Assembly (NCBI GenBank): GCA_030622125.1
Contig: JAUXGM010000046.1
Location: 1 to 14,581 of the forward strand
From: a bacterium
GTDB lineage: Bacteria; AUK180
Reading direction: 5' to 3'
DNA length: 14,581 nucleotides
The translations under genes and the position numbers were made by a program. The notes under the pieces are model-generated. The model was given only the letters and a program-made list of their open reading frames with translations, had not been told where the DNA came from and searched no databases. Within the stretch, counting starts at the first letter, position 1. Every line of letters starts with the position of its first letter. Of the stretch, positions 6,210-13,701 are shown piece by piece.

Positions 6210-7254
6210 TCTTTTAAATTATTTTATTAAAAGTAAAAAAGAAAGTGATTTCAATAAACTTTTTGACAGTGTAAAGTTAGAACATATTGAGAACTTTTTA
6301 TCACAACAATTTTTTGGTTTTTGGAAGTTCGCTAAATTATACGAAATTTACGGAGGTTTAAATTCATTAAAAAATGATGTTCTTTTTGATATTTTTAGAT
6401 CCGTTAAAAAAAATGAGAAAATAGAGGATTCTATTTACGACATTTTTACGGACAAATTTACCAATTTTATTAAAGAAAAAAAAGAAGATATTACAGCTCA
6501 TTTGCCTGATTTACTGGAAATAGGATACTCTATTACCTATCGTAATTTTTTTGAAATTGAAACGATAAAAACATTTTCCGACTTTATCAAAATGGAGATG
6601 TGCACAATTATTTACAATATACTTACTGAAATGCTAAATAGCGGTTACTCACTTATTTTTAATCATTTTATTCTCCTTCTATCGAAAAAACAGATACGGA
6701 AATTTTATACTGTTAATGATTTCCCGGTATCTCTGCTTGAAGAAATGGATATCTTTTGGAAAAAGGGAGAAAAGGATGGACTATTTTTATTGTTATCTAT
6801 TTTCTTAAAGGAAGTCGGTGACCTTGATCAATTTTCCTCATTTTTGACCGGAACACACCTTGAAATATTTCAAAAAAGAAAAGAGGAGAAAAAAAACTAT
6901 TTAACCATTGATAAAGAATTGGATATTATAGGAAGTCAAAAAATATTTTATGTAGAGTTTAATAAATATCTTCAATCTCTTGATGACAATATTGAGAAAA
7001 ATGAAACGATTAACTACTCAAAAGCAATATGGAATTTTTTATGCCCTCCGATTATATATAATGATGTAAATGATTTCATTTACGATCTGTTTGATAAAGA
7101 TGAAAATAAAAAAATATTTATTGAAGACATAAAACATACTAAAATTACATTAAATATTAGAAGAAAGATTGAGATACATTTTAATTTTCCCAAAGCATAT
7201 CTTGAACAATATAAATTTAAAACAGCAATGGTAGAATTATTTCCCCCGCTTTAA
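6175..7254 (+). CDS. Soluble protein of unknown family
   Basis: 359 residues, unrecognised. No signal peptide or membrane helix is visible. The protein is rich in Lys, Glu, Phe and Ile and reads as mostly alpha-helical, with many Phe-Leu hydrophobic faces and frequent KK/EK pairs. The ATG at 6175 lies 35 nt inside the previous gene and has no good Shine-Dalgarno; TTG at 6181 is a possible alternative and no later in-frame ATG is near. The overlap suggests translation coupled to the membrane protein upstream, so it may be its cytoplasmic partner (inference). The 3' end overlaps the convergent phosphoesterase gene by 18 bp. Coding nature is supported by the long open frame and operon position rather than by homology. 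Confidence 0.7.
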   Translation: MNLKDQKKRTNDLLNYFIKSKKESDFNKLFDSVKLEHIENFLSQQFFGFWKFAKLYEIYGGLNSLKNDVLFDIFRSVKKNEKIEDSIYDIFTDKFTNFIKEKKEDITAHLPDLLEIGYSITYRNFFEIETIKTFSDFIKMEMCTIIYNILTEMLNSGYSLIFNHFILLLSKKQIRKFYTVNDFPVSLLEEMDIFWKKGEKDGLFLLLSIFLKEVGDLDQFSSFLTGTHLEIFQKRKEEKKNYLTIDKELDIIGSQKIFYVEFNKYLQSLDDNIEKNETINYSKAIWNFLCPPIIYNDVNDFIYDLFDKDENKKIFIEDIKHTKITLNIRRKIEIHFNFPKAYLEQYKFKTAMVELFPPL

Positions 7255-7968
7255 TCTTTCTGCAAGAACCGGCGGAAGACCTTTTGCAATAATCGTTTCA
7301 AATGCAGCGTCAATATCATATTGAACTCGTCTGTAGGTTATACTTCTCTCATCAAGATCGTATATTGCATAGCATGCCCGAACATCTCTGTCTCGCGGCT
7401 GTCCTACCGAACCCACATTAATAATTGCAGGACTTTCCTCAAGATAAATTTTCGGTCCATACCAGCTTCTTATCTTCGATCCTTCATTTAAAAAAACAAT
7501 AGGAATATGTGAATGTCCTATAAAAATTGTTTTGGCATCTTTCTCAATAGTTGTAAAGATAAAGTTAGCAGTTTTTTTATTCAATATATATGTCCAACTT
7601 TCCGGAAATATAGGGGATGAATGGACAAAAAGATTAGAATCAAAGGAATAAGTAAACGGTAATTTCTTTAAAAAAGAGAGTCCTTCTTCCGTTATTTCTT
7701 TTCTTGTAAATTCAATTGCTGTTCGGGCGAAGGAATTGAAAAATGAATAGTTCATAAAATCACATGCGGCATAATCGTGATTTCCCATCAGAGATATTTT
7801 TGCTTTGTTCTTAATGATATTTATACATTCATTCGGATATGCACCGTACCCGACCACATCGCCAAGATTTATGATATGATCAATATCATCAATAAGCTGA
7901 ATATCTTCAATAACTGCTTGTAAAGCATGAAAATTTGAATGAATATCTGAAAGAACTGCTATTTTCAT
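7237..7968 (-). CDS. Metallophosphoesterase (YfcE/MJ0936-type phosphodiesterase)
   Basis: Calcineurin-like two-metal phosphoesterase of the small YfcE/MJ0936 class, probably cytoplasmic, hydrolysing phosphodiester or phosphomonoester bonds; natural substrate unknown. The 243 residues carry the full metal-ligand set: SDIHSN (7-12, Asp8 and His10), LGDVVG (35-40, Asp37), GNHD (62-65), VHSSP (115-119, His116) and GHSH (151-154). NVGSVGQPRD (184-193) is characteristic of this subfamily. The ATG overlaps the nusB stop by 4 nt (ATGA), so it is the last gene of the rib-nusB operon as visible here. No terminator follows; the 3' end runs 18 bp into the convergent gene. Confidence 0.88.
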   Translation of the reverse strand: MKIAVLSDIHSNFHALQAVIEDIQLIDDIDHIINLGDVVGYGAYPNECINIIKNKAKISLMGNHDYAACDFMNYSFFNSFARTAIEFTRKEITEEGLSFLKKLPFTYSFDSNLFVHSSPIFPESWTYILNKKTANFIFTTIEKDAKTIFIGHSHIPIVFLNEGSKIRSWYGPKIYLEESPAIINVGSVGQPRDRDVRACYAIYDLDERSITYRRVQYDIDAAFETIIAKGLPPVLAERLKRGK

Positions 7969-8414
7969 TTCTTTTTTCTCATTTTTTTTACTATCTTATC
8001 AAGTATTCCGTTGATAAATCTTTGTGAATCATTATTCCCATAGACTTTTCCGATCTCAAGAGCTTCATTTAATGAAACAAGAGGCGGCACTTCTTCAACA
8101 TATAATATTTCATATACTGAAAATCTTAATATGTTTCTATCTATGATCACCATTCTATCAAGAGTCCAGTTCTCGGAATATTTTTCAATTTGCTCATCAA
8201 TGACCTCCTCCATTTCTATTGTTCCATAGGCTATTTTTTTAGTGTATTCAATAACATCATCACTATCCGTTTCCGTATAAAAAAAAATAAAAAAATTATC
8301 TACACAAAAATCTATGGGATTTTGCGATACATCATAAGCATAAAGTATTTTCAAGACACTTTCTCTTGCCAATCTTCGTTTTGCACTAAATAAATTCTTT
8401 TTCTTTTCTTTCAC
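7965..8414 (-). CDS. nusB: Transcription antitermination factor NusB
   Basis: RNA-binding helical protein that, with NusE (S10), NusA and NusG, binds boxA and prevents premature termination, chiefly in rRNA operons. Typical features: an N-terminal SAKRRLARESVLKILYAYD segment (10-28), an NW...DR..IDRNILRFSVYE block (about 86-107), and VSLNEALEIGKVYG (113-126) followed by QRFINGILD (131-139). Its 149 residues are usual for the family. The start is GTG, overlapping the ribH stop by 4 nt (GTGA); no clear Shine-Dalgarno is seen, consistent with translational coupling. ribH-nusB adjacency is common in bacteria. Confidence 0.93.
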   Translation of the reverse strand: MKEKKKNLFSAKRRLARESVLKILYAYDVSQNPIDFCVDNFFIFFYTETDSDDVIEYTKKIAYGTIEMEEVIDEQIEKYSENWTLDRMVIIDRNILRFSVYEILYVEEVPPLVSLNEALEIGKVYGNNDSQRFINGILDKIVKKMRKKK

Positions 8415-8875
8415 AAATTGTTGTATAAACTTATCAATTCGAGTAAAGATAGTGCGGCATCAAACCCCTTATTCCCACTTTTTGCACCTGCACGGTCTAT
8501 TGCCTGGTCAACGGTATCCGTGGTTAAAATTCCGAATGTAATGGGGATTGTCGATCTTAATGCGATCTGTGCAATACCCTTTGTTGTTTCACTCGCAATA
8601 TAATTAAAATGCGGGGTTTCTCCTCTGATAACGGCACCAAGGGTAATGATCCCATCGAACTTTTCATTTTTCTCAACTATTCTTGAAAGTAAAAGAGGTA
8701 TTTCAAAGGCGCCCGGAACCCAGTAAACGGAAATATTTTCTTCCGCAACACCATTTCTAATAAGTCCATCCTTCGCACCTTCAAGCAAGTTCTCGGTAAT
8801 GAAACTGTTGAATTTACTGATAACTATTGCAATGTTTTTCCCTTTGCCATCATATTTTCCTGTGTATGTATTCAT
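8411..8875 (-). CDS. ribH: 6,7-dimethyl-8-ribityllumazine synthase
   Basis: Condenses 5-amino-6-ribitylamino-uracil with 3,4-dihydroxy-2-butanone 4-phosphate to give lumazine, the penultimate step of riboflavin synthesis. Cytoplasmic, normally pentamers or icosahedra. The 154 residues show SKFN (20-23, substrate-stacking Phe22), PGAFEIP (54-60), GAVIRGETPHF (80-90, catalytic His89) and Arg128 in AIDRAG, matching the B. subtilis positions Phe22, His88 and Arg127 within one residue. The ATG starts directly after the ribBA stop, with GGAGGAG-type purines inside the end of ribBA serving as ribosome binding site. Confidence 0.96.
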   Translation of the reverse strand: MNTYTGKYDGKGKNIAIVISKFNSFITENLLEGAKDGLIRNGVAEENISVYWVPGAFEIPLLLSRIVEKNEKFDGIITLGAVIRGETPHFNYIASETTKGIAQIALRSTIPITFGILTTDTVDQAIDRAGAKSGNKGFDAALSLLELISLYNNL

Positions 8876-10090
8876 TTACTCCTCCTTAAAATCATTTTCA
8901 TCAAGTAGATGGTTAAATTTTTCTTTTTTTGTTTTAAGATATTTTATGTTGTATTTATTTGGCTTTATTATGATCGGCACTCTTTCGGTAATTACGATAC
9001 CGTATCCCTTTAAACCAATTACCTTCTTGGGATTGTTAGTTAAAAGTCTTACGGTGGTCAATCCCAAATCCTTAAGTATCTGTGCACCAACTCCATAATC
9101 TCTCAGATCAGGTTTAAAACCAAGAGCTTGATTCGCTTCTACGGTATCCATTCCTCTATCCTGTAAATGATAAGCAAGCAGTTTGTTATGTAGCCCGATA
9201 CCTCTTCCTTCTTGTTTCATATATAAAATAACTCCGTTGCCGACTTTTTCTATCATTTCCATTGATCTATGTAATTGCGGACCACAATCACAACGTAATG
9301 AACCAAGTGAATCTCCGGTAAGACATTCGGAATGTACCCTGACAAGAACCTTTGGTTTACCCTTAATATCACCTTTTACGAGAGCAAGATGCTCTTCTCC
9401 GCCATCAATTGTTTGAAATAATACTCCCTTAAAGTAACCATAATTCGTGGGAAGCTCAAATTCCGATATTCGCTTGACCGTTTTTTCTGTTTTTAATCTA
9501 TATTTTATTAGATCCTCTATGGATACTATTTTTAGATCGAATTTTTCGGCAATTTTTTTAAGATCGGGTACCCTTGCCATAGTGCCGTTATCATTCATAA
9601 TTTCACAAATTACAGCAACTTCCTTCAATCCGGATAATCTACAAAAATCTATAGATGCCTCGGTATGCCCGGATCTTTTTAATACTCCAAATTTTTTACC
9701 GACAAGTGGAAACATATGTCCCGGCCGAATTAGATCTCCCGGTTGTGAATCGGAAGAAGCAATAACTTCTATTGTTTCGGCTCTATCATAAGCGGAAATT
9801 CCCGTCGTTATATTTTTTGTTGCATCAACGGAAACTCTAAAATCCGCTCCTTGTGCTTCTCTGGAATCAATAACCATAGGATGTAAATTTAACCTATTGG
9901 CAATCTCTTCAGAAATCGGGACACAAATTAGACCTCTTCCTTCTCTTGCCATAAAATTAATAATTTCAGGCTTGATTAATTCCCCACTTGCTACAAAATC
10001 ACCCTCATTCTCTCTATTTTCGTCGTCAATGACAATAATAACATTACCTTGTTCAAAACTCTTTAAGGCATTCTCAATTTTGTCTAACAT
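8876..10090 (-). CDS. ribBA: Bifunctional 3,4-dihydroxy-2-butanone 4-phosphate synthase / GTP cyclohydrolase II
   Basis: Supplies both branches of riboflavin synthesis: the N-terminal half turns ribulose 5-phosphate into dihydroxybutanone phosphate, the C-terminal half opens GTP to the diaminopyrimidine. The 404 residues match the fused enzyme. RibB part (1-200): DDENRENEGD (22-31), RPGHMFPL (122-129), RSGHTEASIDFCRLSG (139-154). RibA part (205-404): RVHSEC (251-256) with zinc cysteines Cys256, Cys267 and Cys269, EGRGIGL (294-300), DYGVGAQIL (331-339) and TNNPKK (351-356). All expected catalytic and metal residues are present in both halves. The ATG lies 17 nt inside the end of ribE, so the two are co-translated. 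Confidence 0.96.
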   Translation of the reverse strand: MLDKIENALKSFEQGNVIIVIDDENRENEGDFVASGELIKPEIINFMAREGRGLICVPISEEIANRLNLHPMVIDSREAQGADFRVSVDATKNITTGISAYDRAETIEVIASSDSQPGDLIRPGHMFPLVGKKFGVLKRSGHTEASIDFCRLSGLKEVAVICEIMNDNGTMARVPDLKKIAEKFDLKIVSIEDLIKYRLKTEKTVKRISEFELPTNYGYFKGVLFQTIDGGEEHLALVKGDIKGKPKVLVRVHSECLTGDSLGSLRCDCGPQLHRSMEMIEKVGNGVILYMKQEGRGIGLHNKLLAYHLQDRGMDTVEANQALGFKPDLRDYGVGAQILKDLGLTTVRLLTNNPKKVIGLKGYGIVITERVPIIIKPNKYNIKYLKTKKEKFNHLLDENDFKEE

Positions 10091-10670
10091 TCTTCACTAT
10101 TTTCTTAATATATTTGACCATCATATCATATTCAATGTTCACGGGATCTCCTCTTTTCATCAATTGGATACCGGTATTTTTTAAAGTTTCAGGAATTACG
10201 GAGACCTCAAATAATCCGGGGGAAACAACCTTTGATATAGTTAAAGAGATACCGTTAATTGCAATTGACCCTTTTTCCACAATATACTCACCTCCGATTT
10301 TTGTAGAAAAACGATAAATATTATTTGACGGATAATGATATATTCCTTCAACCTTTCCAATACAATCAATGTGCCCATAGACAAAATGTCCGGAAAGTCT
10401 ACTGCCTACCACCAATGATCGTTCTATATTAACAATGCTGTCGGCACATTTTTTTGCGAGAGTTGTTCTTGAAACAGTTTCAGCGGAAACATCAAAAAAA
10501 AATGAGTGTTCTTTAAAACCGCTGAGCGTTAAACAGATACCGTCAATTGCTATGGATTCACCAATATGCGGATCATCAATTTCCAAGATTTCTATTTCTA
10601 ATGAATAAAAGCCTTTTTTCTTTTTTAGCTCTTTATATTTTCCAATAGAAAAAATTATTCCGGTAAACAT
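10074..10670 (-). CDS. ribE: Riboflavin synthase (alpha subunit)
   Basis: Dismutates two lumazine molecules to riboflavin plus ribitylaminouracil; cytoplasmic trimer. The 198 residues contain the two lumazine-binding repeats. The first has MFTGII (1-6), AIDGICLTLS (41-50), SAETVSRTTL (62-71), NIERSL (81-86) and RLSGHFVYGHID (91-102). The second has SIAINGISLTIS (about 134-145), IPETLKNTG (about 159-167) and a VNIEYDMMVKYI end. The gene is called ribE in B. subtilis-style naming and ribC in E. coli. It opens the visible rib cluster. The 25-nt gap to the upstream gene has no Shine-Dalgarno, no FMN riboswitch and only a lone TTGATT T-tract on the minus strand, so it may depend on transcription from 11031. 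No ribD is in the window. Confidence 0.95.
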   Translation of the reverse strand: MFTGIIFSIGKYKELKKKKGFYSLEIEILEIDDPHIGESIAIDGICLTLSGFKEHSFFFDVSAETVSRTTLAKKCADSIVNIERSLVVGSRLSGHFVYGHIDCIGKVEGIYHYPSNNIYRFSTKIGGEYIVEKGSIAINGISLTISKVVSPGLFEVSVIPETLKNTGIQLMKRGDPVNIEYDMMVKYIKKIVKNVRQN

Positions 10671-10695
10671 CTAAAATAAGTTAAAAAAATCAACT

Positions 10696-10971
10696 CTATT
10701 TTTCCTCTTCTTTTTTTTCTTCTTCCTTTTTGACTTCTTCTACCTCGTTTTCTTTTTCCTCTTCAAGGGCGAGTTCCTTTTTCCTTGCACTTGCATCCTT
10801 TATATCGTTTATACCGATAAATAAAGAAATAACAGCAACAAGTGCCGTTGCAATCGGAATTCCACCTTGAACAAAATCCTTGAATGCTTGAAACCAGGTC
10901 ATTGGATTCGGAAAAAATAATAACGCAAAAGTTGCAAATCCAAAAACAAGAAATAAGATTATTCCTACCAT
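10696..10971 (-). CDS. Small membrane protein with Glu/Lys-rich C-terminal tail, unknown function
   Basis: 91 residues. I start at the ATG at 10971 because GGAGGT lies 4 nt upstream (complement 10976-10981); the frame stays open further upstream, but that part overlaps the promoter. Two hydrophobic helices (about 2-20 and 38-54) flank a short PNPMTWFQAFKDF loop. The remainder (59-91) is almost only Glu, Lys, Val and Ala, strongly charged, likely helical and cytoplasmic. No family recognised. It has its own promoter and precedes ribE on the same strand by 25 nt, so some rib transcription may come through it. The low-complexity tail (GAA/AAA/GAG codons) should be treated with care in similarity searches. 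Confidence 0.7.
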   Translation of the reverse strand: MVGIILFLVFGFATFALLFFPNPMTWFQAFKDFVQGGIPIATALVAVISLFIGINDIKDASARKKELALEEEKENEVEEVKKEEEKKEEEK

Positions 10972-11002
10972 ATCAACCTCCAAAATATTCTTAATTTTGT
11001 AT

Positions 11003-11031
11003 ATTATATAAAAAAATATAAAAAACTTCAA
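11003..11031 (-). promoter_or_regulatory. Putative promoter of the 91-residue membrane protein (and possibly the rib operon)
   Basis: On the minus strand, TTGAAG (11026-11031), 17-nt spacer and TATAAT (11003-11008). The spacer starts with six T and holds a second T6 run. Predicted start near 10996, leader about 25 nt with GGAGGT in place. No other convincing promoter lies before ribE. Confidence 0.65.
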
Positions 11032-11056
11032 GTTTAAAAGCAAAACAAAGTAAAAA

Positions 11057-11086
11057 TTACAACAATATTGTTCTTTTTTTTATACA
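11057..11086 (+). promoter_or_regulatory. Possible promoter with 12-bp palindrome upstream of the porin-like gene
   Basis: TTACAA (11057-11062), 18 nt, TATACA (11081-11086) is the best promoter-like pair ahead of the ATG at 11179, giving a leader of about 85 nt. A perfect palindrome AACAATATTGTT (11061-11072) overlaps the -35 end and lies in the spacer, a typical operator position. Both calls are tentative. Confidence 0.4.
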
Positions 11087-11178
11087 CGAAAGAAAGAGCA
11101 TTATATTCATTCGCCTATATACCAATAATTACCGTATGGGCACAATTTTTGCAAGTATTCGTAAAAATGGAGGTGTAT

Positions 11179-12690
11179 ATGAAAAAAACACTTTTTTTGA
11201 TGGTCTTTGTTGTACTGTTGTCATCTGCTTACGCTGATGATGTTTCATTTGGCGGAAATATAGGAATGGAAGAAATCGGCGGCACACTATACTATTCCGT
11301 TGCACTGACCCCTGAACTGAGATTCGGAAAACTTGGAATGGGACTGGATATGTATTTCAGATGGAACGATGACGGTATCTATCCATACAGCGGCGATGAT
11401 GTGCTTTCAATGATCAGATACATTAGCTGGAGTAATAAAGGTGATAAATTCTTTGCACGGTTCGGTGTTCTTGATGATTCTTTTTTAGGGCACAATTTTC
11501 TTTTGCATCATTATCAAAATGCAACATCATTTACCATTGATAACGGTTTGAGAAGATTGGGTGCACAGCTTGACATAGATTTTAAATACATTGGTTTTGA
11601 AAGTATCACTAATAATGTTACAACATTGAAGATAAGAGGCGGCAGGGTCTATGTCCGACCGATCGCTCCATTTGTAAAAAAAGGTATCCTTTCGGGATTT
11701 GCTATTGGTGGAACTTATTTGGAGGATACGGATCCTTATGAAGCACAAAGAGCAATAATTACCGAAAGAAAAGGGGAAGAGGATCAGTTGTCAAGATACG
11801 AACAGTATGCCGAAATATATGAAAATAACGGTGTTACACTAACGGATCAGATGAAACAGGACCTTTTTGATATTTCATTAGAAAATGATGAAAATACAAG
11901 ATGGGGTTATTTTAAAAACTATTCTTTAACCGGAAGTACTGATGCAACGGGAAGTATTGAATATTTGAGCAAGGAACTTTTTGACGAAACAAATGATCCG
12001 GATAAAAAACTTTCTGCATACTCTATTGATGCGGAACTTCCCATAATAAAGAACTTACTTGTTTTGATCACTGATTTTGCAAGAGAAGAAAGCTATTATT
12101 ATGATGTTGTGAATACCACAACCATAACGATCAAAAGATTTACTACCGATGTGGGGCAGCTCTATGGTGTAAAAGGAAAACTTAATTTAGGACTTCTAAA
12201 TCTTGCCTATCAGGTAGATTATAGAAATATTCCCGAGAATTTCATCCCTGCTGTTTTCAATTCTCAATATGAATTCATAAAACCGATATTGCTACCCAAA
12301 ATAGACGATCCTAAAAGAATATCGGGATATTTCGGTGATCTCAATATCTTTGTTCTTAATAATGCACTCCGAATAAATGTCGGGTATGAGGATTATAACG
12401 ATCTACCCCCTGAATTGGAGAAAATCTATCCAAGAATTAAGGGCGAAGCAGAGTTAAATCCCAATCTAACAAAAAATATGATCGGTTACGGTATTGGTGG
12501 AAAGATTACACTTGAAAAATTAGATGCCGAAAAACCTGATTTTAATGAGGTCACGAACACTACGATAAAAGGAAACCTAATAATTGACATAGCCAAGAAC
12601 ACCCAGATCATATATGAATATTTCAGAAGTTGGGATTCATTTGGAGCAGAGGTAAAAAAGGTTAAACTTTATTCCCAGATTAAGTTTTAA
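11179..12690 (+). CDS. Outer-membrane beta-barrel (porin-like) protein
   Basis: 503 residues from the ATG at 11179, which has GGAGGT 4 nt upstream and begins a classic signal peptide (MKKT, hydrophobic core, cleavage likely after SAYA, about residue 18). The frame is open further 5', but that part is not signal-like. The mature protein alternates polar and aromatic/hydrophobic residues in strand-length runs with Gly and Tyr, and ends in QIKF with the terminal Phe used by BAM substrates. A charged helical insert at about 190-245 (acidic, with EDQLSRYEQY) interrupts the strands and could be a long loop or plug. No specific porin family recognised; function likely passive transport or structure. 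It stands alone between its own upstream region and yitT. Confidence 0.78.
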   Translation: MKKTLFLMVFVVLLSSAYADDVSFGGNIGMEEIGGTLYYSVALTPELRFGKLGMGLDMYFRWNDDGIYPYSGDDVLSMIRYISWSNKGDKFFARFGVLDDSFLGHNFLLHHYQNATSFTIDNGLRRLGAQLDIDFKYIGFESITNNVTTLKIRGGRVYVRPIAPFVKKGILSGFAIGGTYLEDTDPYEAQRAIITERKGEEDQLSRYEQYAEIYENNGVTLTDQMKQDLFDISLENDENTRWGYFKNYSLTGSTDATGSIEYLSKELFDETNDPDKKLSAYSIDAELPIIKNLLVLITDFAREESYYYDVVNTTTITIKRFTTDVGQLYGVKGKLNLGLLNLAYQVDYRNIPENFIPAVFNSQYEFIKPILLPKIDDPKRISGYFGDLNIFVLNNALRINVGYEDYNDLPPELEKIYPRIKGEAELNPNLTKNMIGYGIGGKITLEKLDAEKPDFNEVTNTTIKGNLIIDIAKNTQIIYEYFRSWDSFGAEVKKVKLYSQIKF

Positions 12691-12691
12691 C

Positions 12692-12724
12692 AAAAAAAAA
12701 GATACTGCATCTTGATTTTTTTTT
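12692..12724 (+). terminator. AT-rich terminator-like hairpin after the porin-like gene
   Basis: An A-run (12692-12698) plus AAGAT (12699-12703), loop ACTGC, ATCTT (12709-12713), a GA bulge and a T-run (12716-12724) can fold as a mostly A-T hairpin with a T-tail. The 3' arm and T-run contain the -35 TTGATT of the next gene. A weak intrinsic terminator at best. Confidence 0.45.
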
Positions 12725-12739
12725 CAAAATTGTTATACT
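12712..12739 (+). promoter_or_regulatory. Putative promoter of the YitT-family gene
   Basis: TTGATT (12712-12717), 16 nt, TATACT (12734-12739). The spacer starts with seven T followed by CAAAATTGT. Expected start near 12746, leader about 15 nt with GGAG (12751-12754) 6 nt before the ATG at 12761. Confidence 0.65.
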
Positions 12740-12760
12740 CGTTTTTATTTGGAGTGTTTT

Positions 12761-13654
12761 ATGAACCTACCTGTTTTTATAAATAGACATCGTTTATTCG
12801 TAGATATGATCCTTATTGCTATTGGAAGTACTATTATGGCACTTGCTTATCCAATGTTCTTGATACCACTCAGGATCGTTCCCGGTGGAGTGTCGGGAGT
12901 TTCCATTATAATACATTATCTTACCAATCTCCCTGTTGGTATTACTACTTTTATTCTGAACATTCCTCTTTTGGCAGCAGGGTGGCTTTTGATTGGAAGA
13001 ACCTTTGCATTTAGAACGATTATAGGAATGGCTTTATCTAATCTTCTTATTGATTTTTTTACCTATATTATTAAAATTCCGCAGATAACAGAAAATTTTC
13101 TACTCGGTGCGGTCTTTGGCGGATTAATGTTGGGAGTTGGACTTGGAACAACATTTCTCGGTAATGCAAGTACCGGTGGAACCGATGTGATCGGGCAAAT
13201 TGTGAAAAAATATACCAATTATTCAACAGGAATGGGAATAATGATAGTAGATTTTTTCATTATATCATTGGCGGGAATTGTTTTTAAATCTTTTGAAGCA
13301 TCCCTTTACGGTTATCTCGCCCTTTTCCTGTCATCAATAGTTATTGATAGGGTTCTTGAAGGCAGCGATTATGCGAGAGGTGTCTTTATAATATCTGATA
13401 AAAAAAATCTAATAAAAGAATTTATATTTTTATACTTAGGAAAAGGTGCCACAGAATTTTATGGGAAAACTGGCTTTAAAGAAGAGGAAACATCTATTTT
13501 ATTCACCGCAATAAATAGAAAACAGCTTCCTCTTTTAAAAAGAAATATCAAAAAAATCGATCCGAATGCTTTTGTTGTAGTAACCAATATTTATGAAATC
13601 ATTGGTTCGGGTTTTTTGCCCAGAAATATTGTTGAAAATTCAGAATCGGTTTAA
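12761..13654 (+). CDS. YitT family integral membrane protein (DUF161 / DUF2179)
   Basis: 297 residues starting at ATG 12761 with GGAG 6 nt upstream; a TTG start at 12749 would remove that ribosome binding site. About five to six membrane helices lie at roughly 13-36, 46-70, 74-103, 110-135, 154-176 and 181-199. The family motifs IVPGGVSGVS (39-48) and STGGTDVIGQ (138-147) face the membrane core. The soluble C-terminal DUF2179 domain (about 209-290) has GATEFYGKTGFKEEETSILF and a DPNAFVVVTNIYEIIGSGF ending that match the family. YitT proteins are widespread and their transported substrate is not established. Monocistronic: own promoter and a strong terminator at 13653-13690. Confidence 0.9.
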   Translation: MNLPVFINRHRLFVDMILIAIGSTIMALAYPMFLIPLRIVPGGVSGVSIIIHYLTNLPVGITTFILNIPLLAAGWLLIGRTFAFRTIIGMALSNLLIDFFTYIIKIPQITENFLLGAVFGGLMLGVGLGTTFLGNASTGGTDVIGQIVKKYTNYSTGMGIMIVDFFIISLAGIVFKSFEASLYGYLALFLSSIVIDRVLEGSDYARGVFIISDKKNLIKEFIFLYLGKGATEFYGKTGFKEEETSILFTAINRKQLPLLKRNIKKIDPNAFVVVTNIYEIIGSGFLPRNIVENSESV

Positions 13655-13690
13655 GGAAAATACAGAGGTTTCCAACCTCTGTTTTTCCTT
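13653..13690. terminator. Bidirectional intrinsic terminator
   Basis: Outer stem AAGGAAAA (13653-13660) with TTTTCCTT (13683-13690), one bulged T (13661), inner stem ACAGAGGTT (13662-13670) with AACCTCTGT (13674-13682) and a 3-nt loop. In total 17 bp, with T-runs on the 3' side of the GC-containing core in both orientations. It begins inside the yitT stop codon and lies between two convergent genes, so it can end both transcripts. Confidence 0.9.
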
Positions 13691-13701
13691 ATTTCCTTAT
13701 T

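Noticed and set aside
10671-10695. FMN riboswitch or full promoter before ribE
   Set aside because: Only 25 nt are available; TTGATT plus T-tract is present on the minus strand but no -10 stands at a workable distance before the ATG.
10972-11043. Upstream extension of the 91-residue membrane protein
   Set aside because: The extension runs over the GGAGGT and the TTGAAG/TATAAT promoter; the ATG at 10971 is properly spaced.
11068-11178. Upstream extension of the porin-like gene
   Set aside because: It would put 37 non-signal residues before a classic signal peptide; the ATG at 11179 has GGAGGT in the correct place.
12749-12760. TTG start for the YitT-family gene
   Set aside because: It overlaps the GGAG ribosome binding site that serves the ATG at 12761 and would leave almost no leader.
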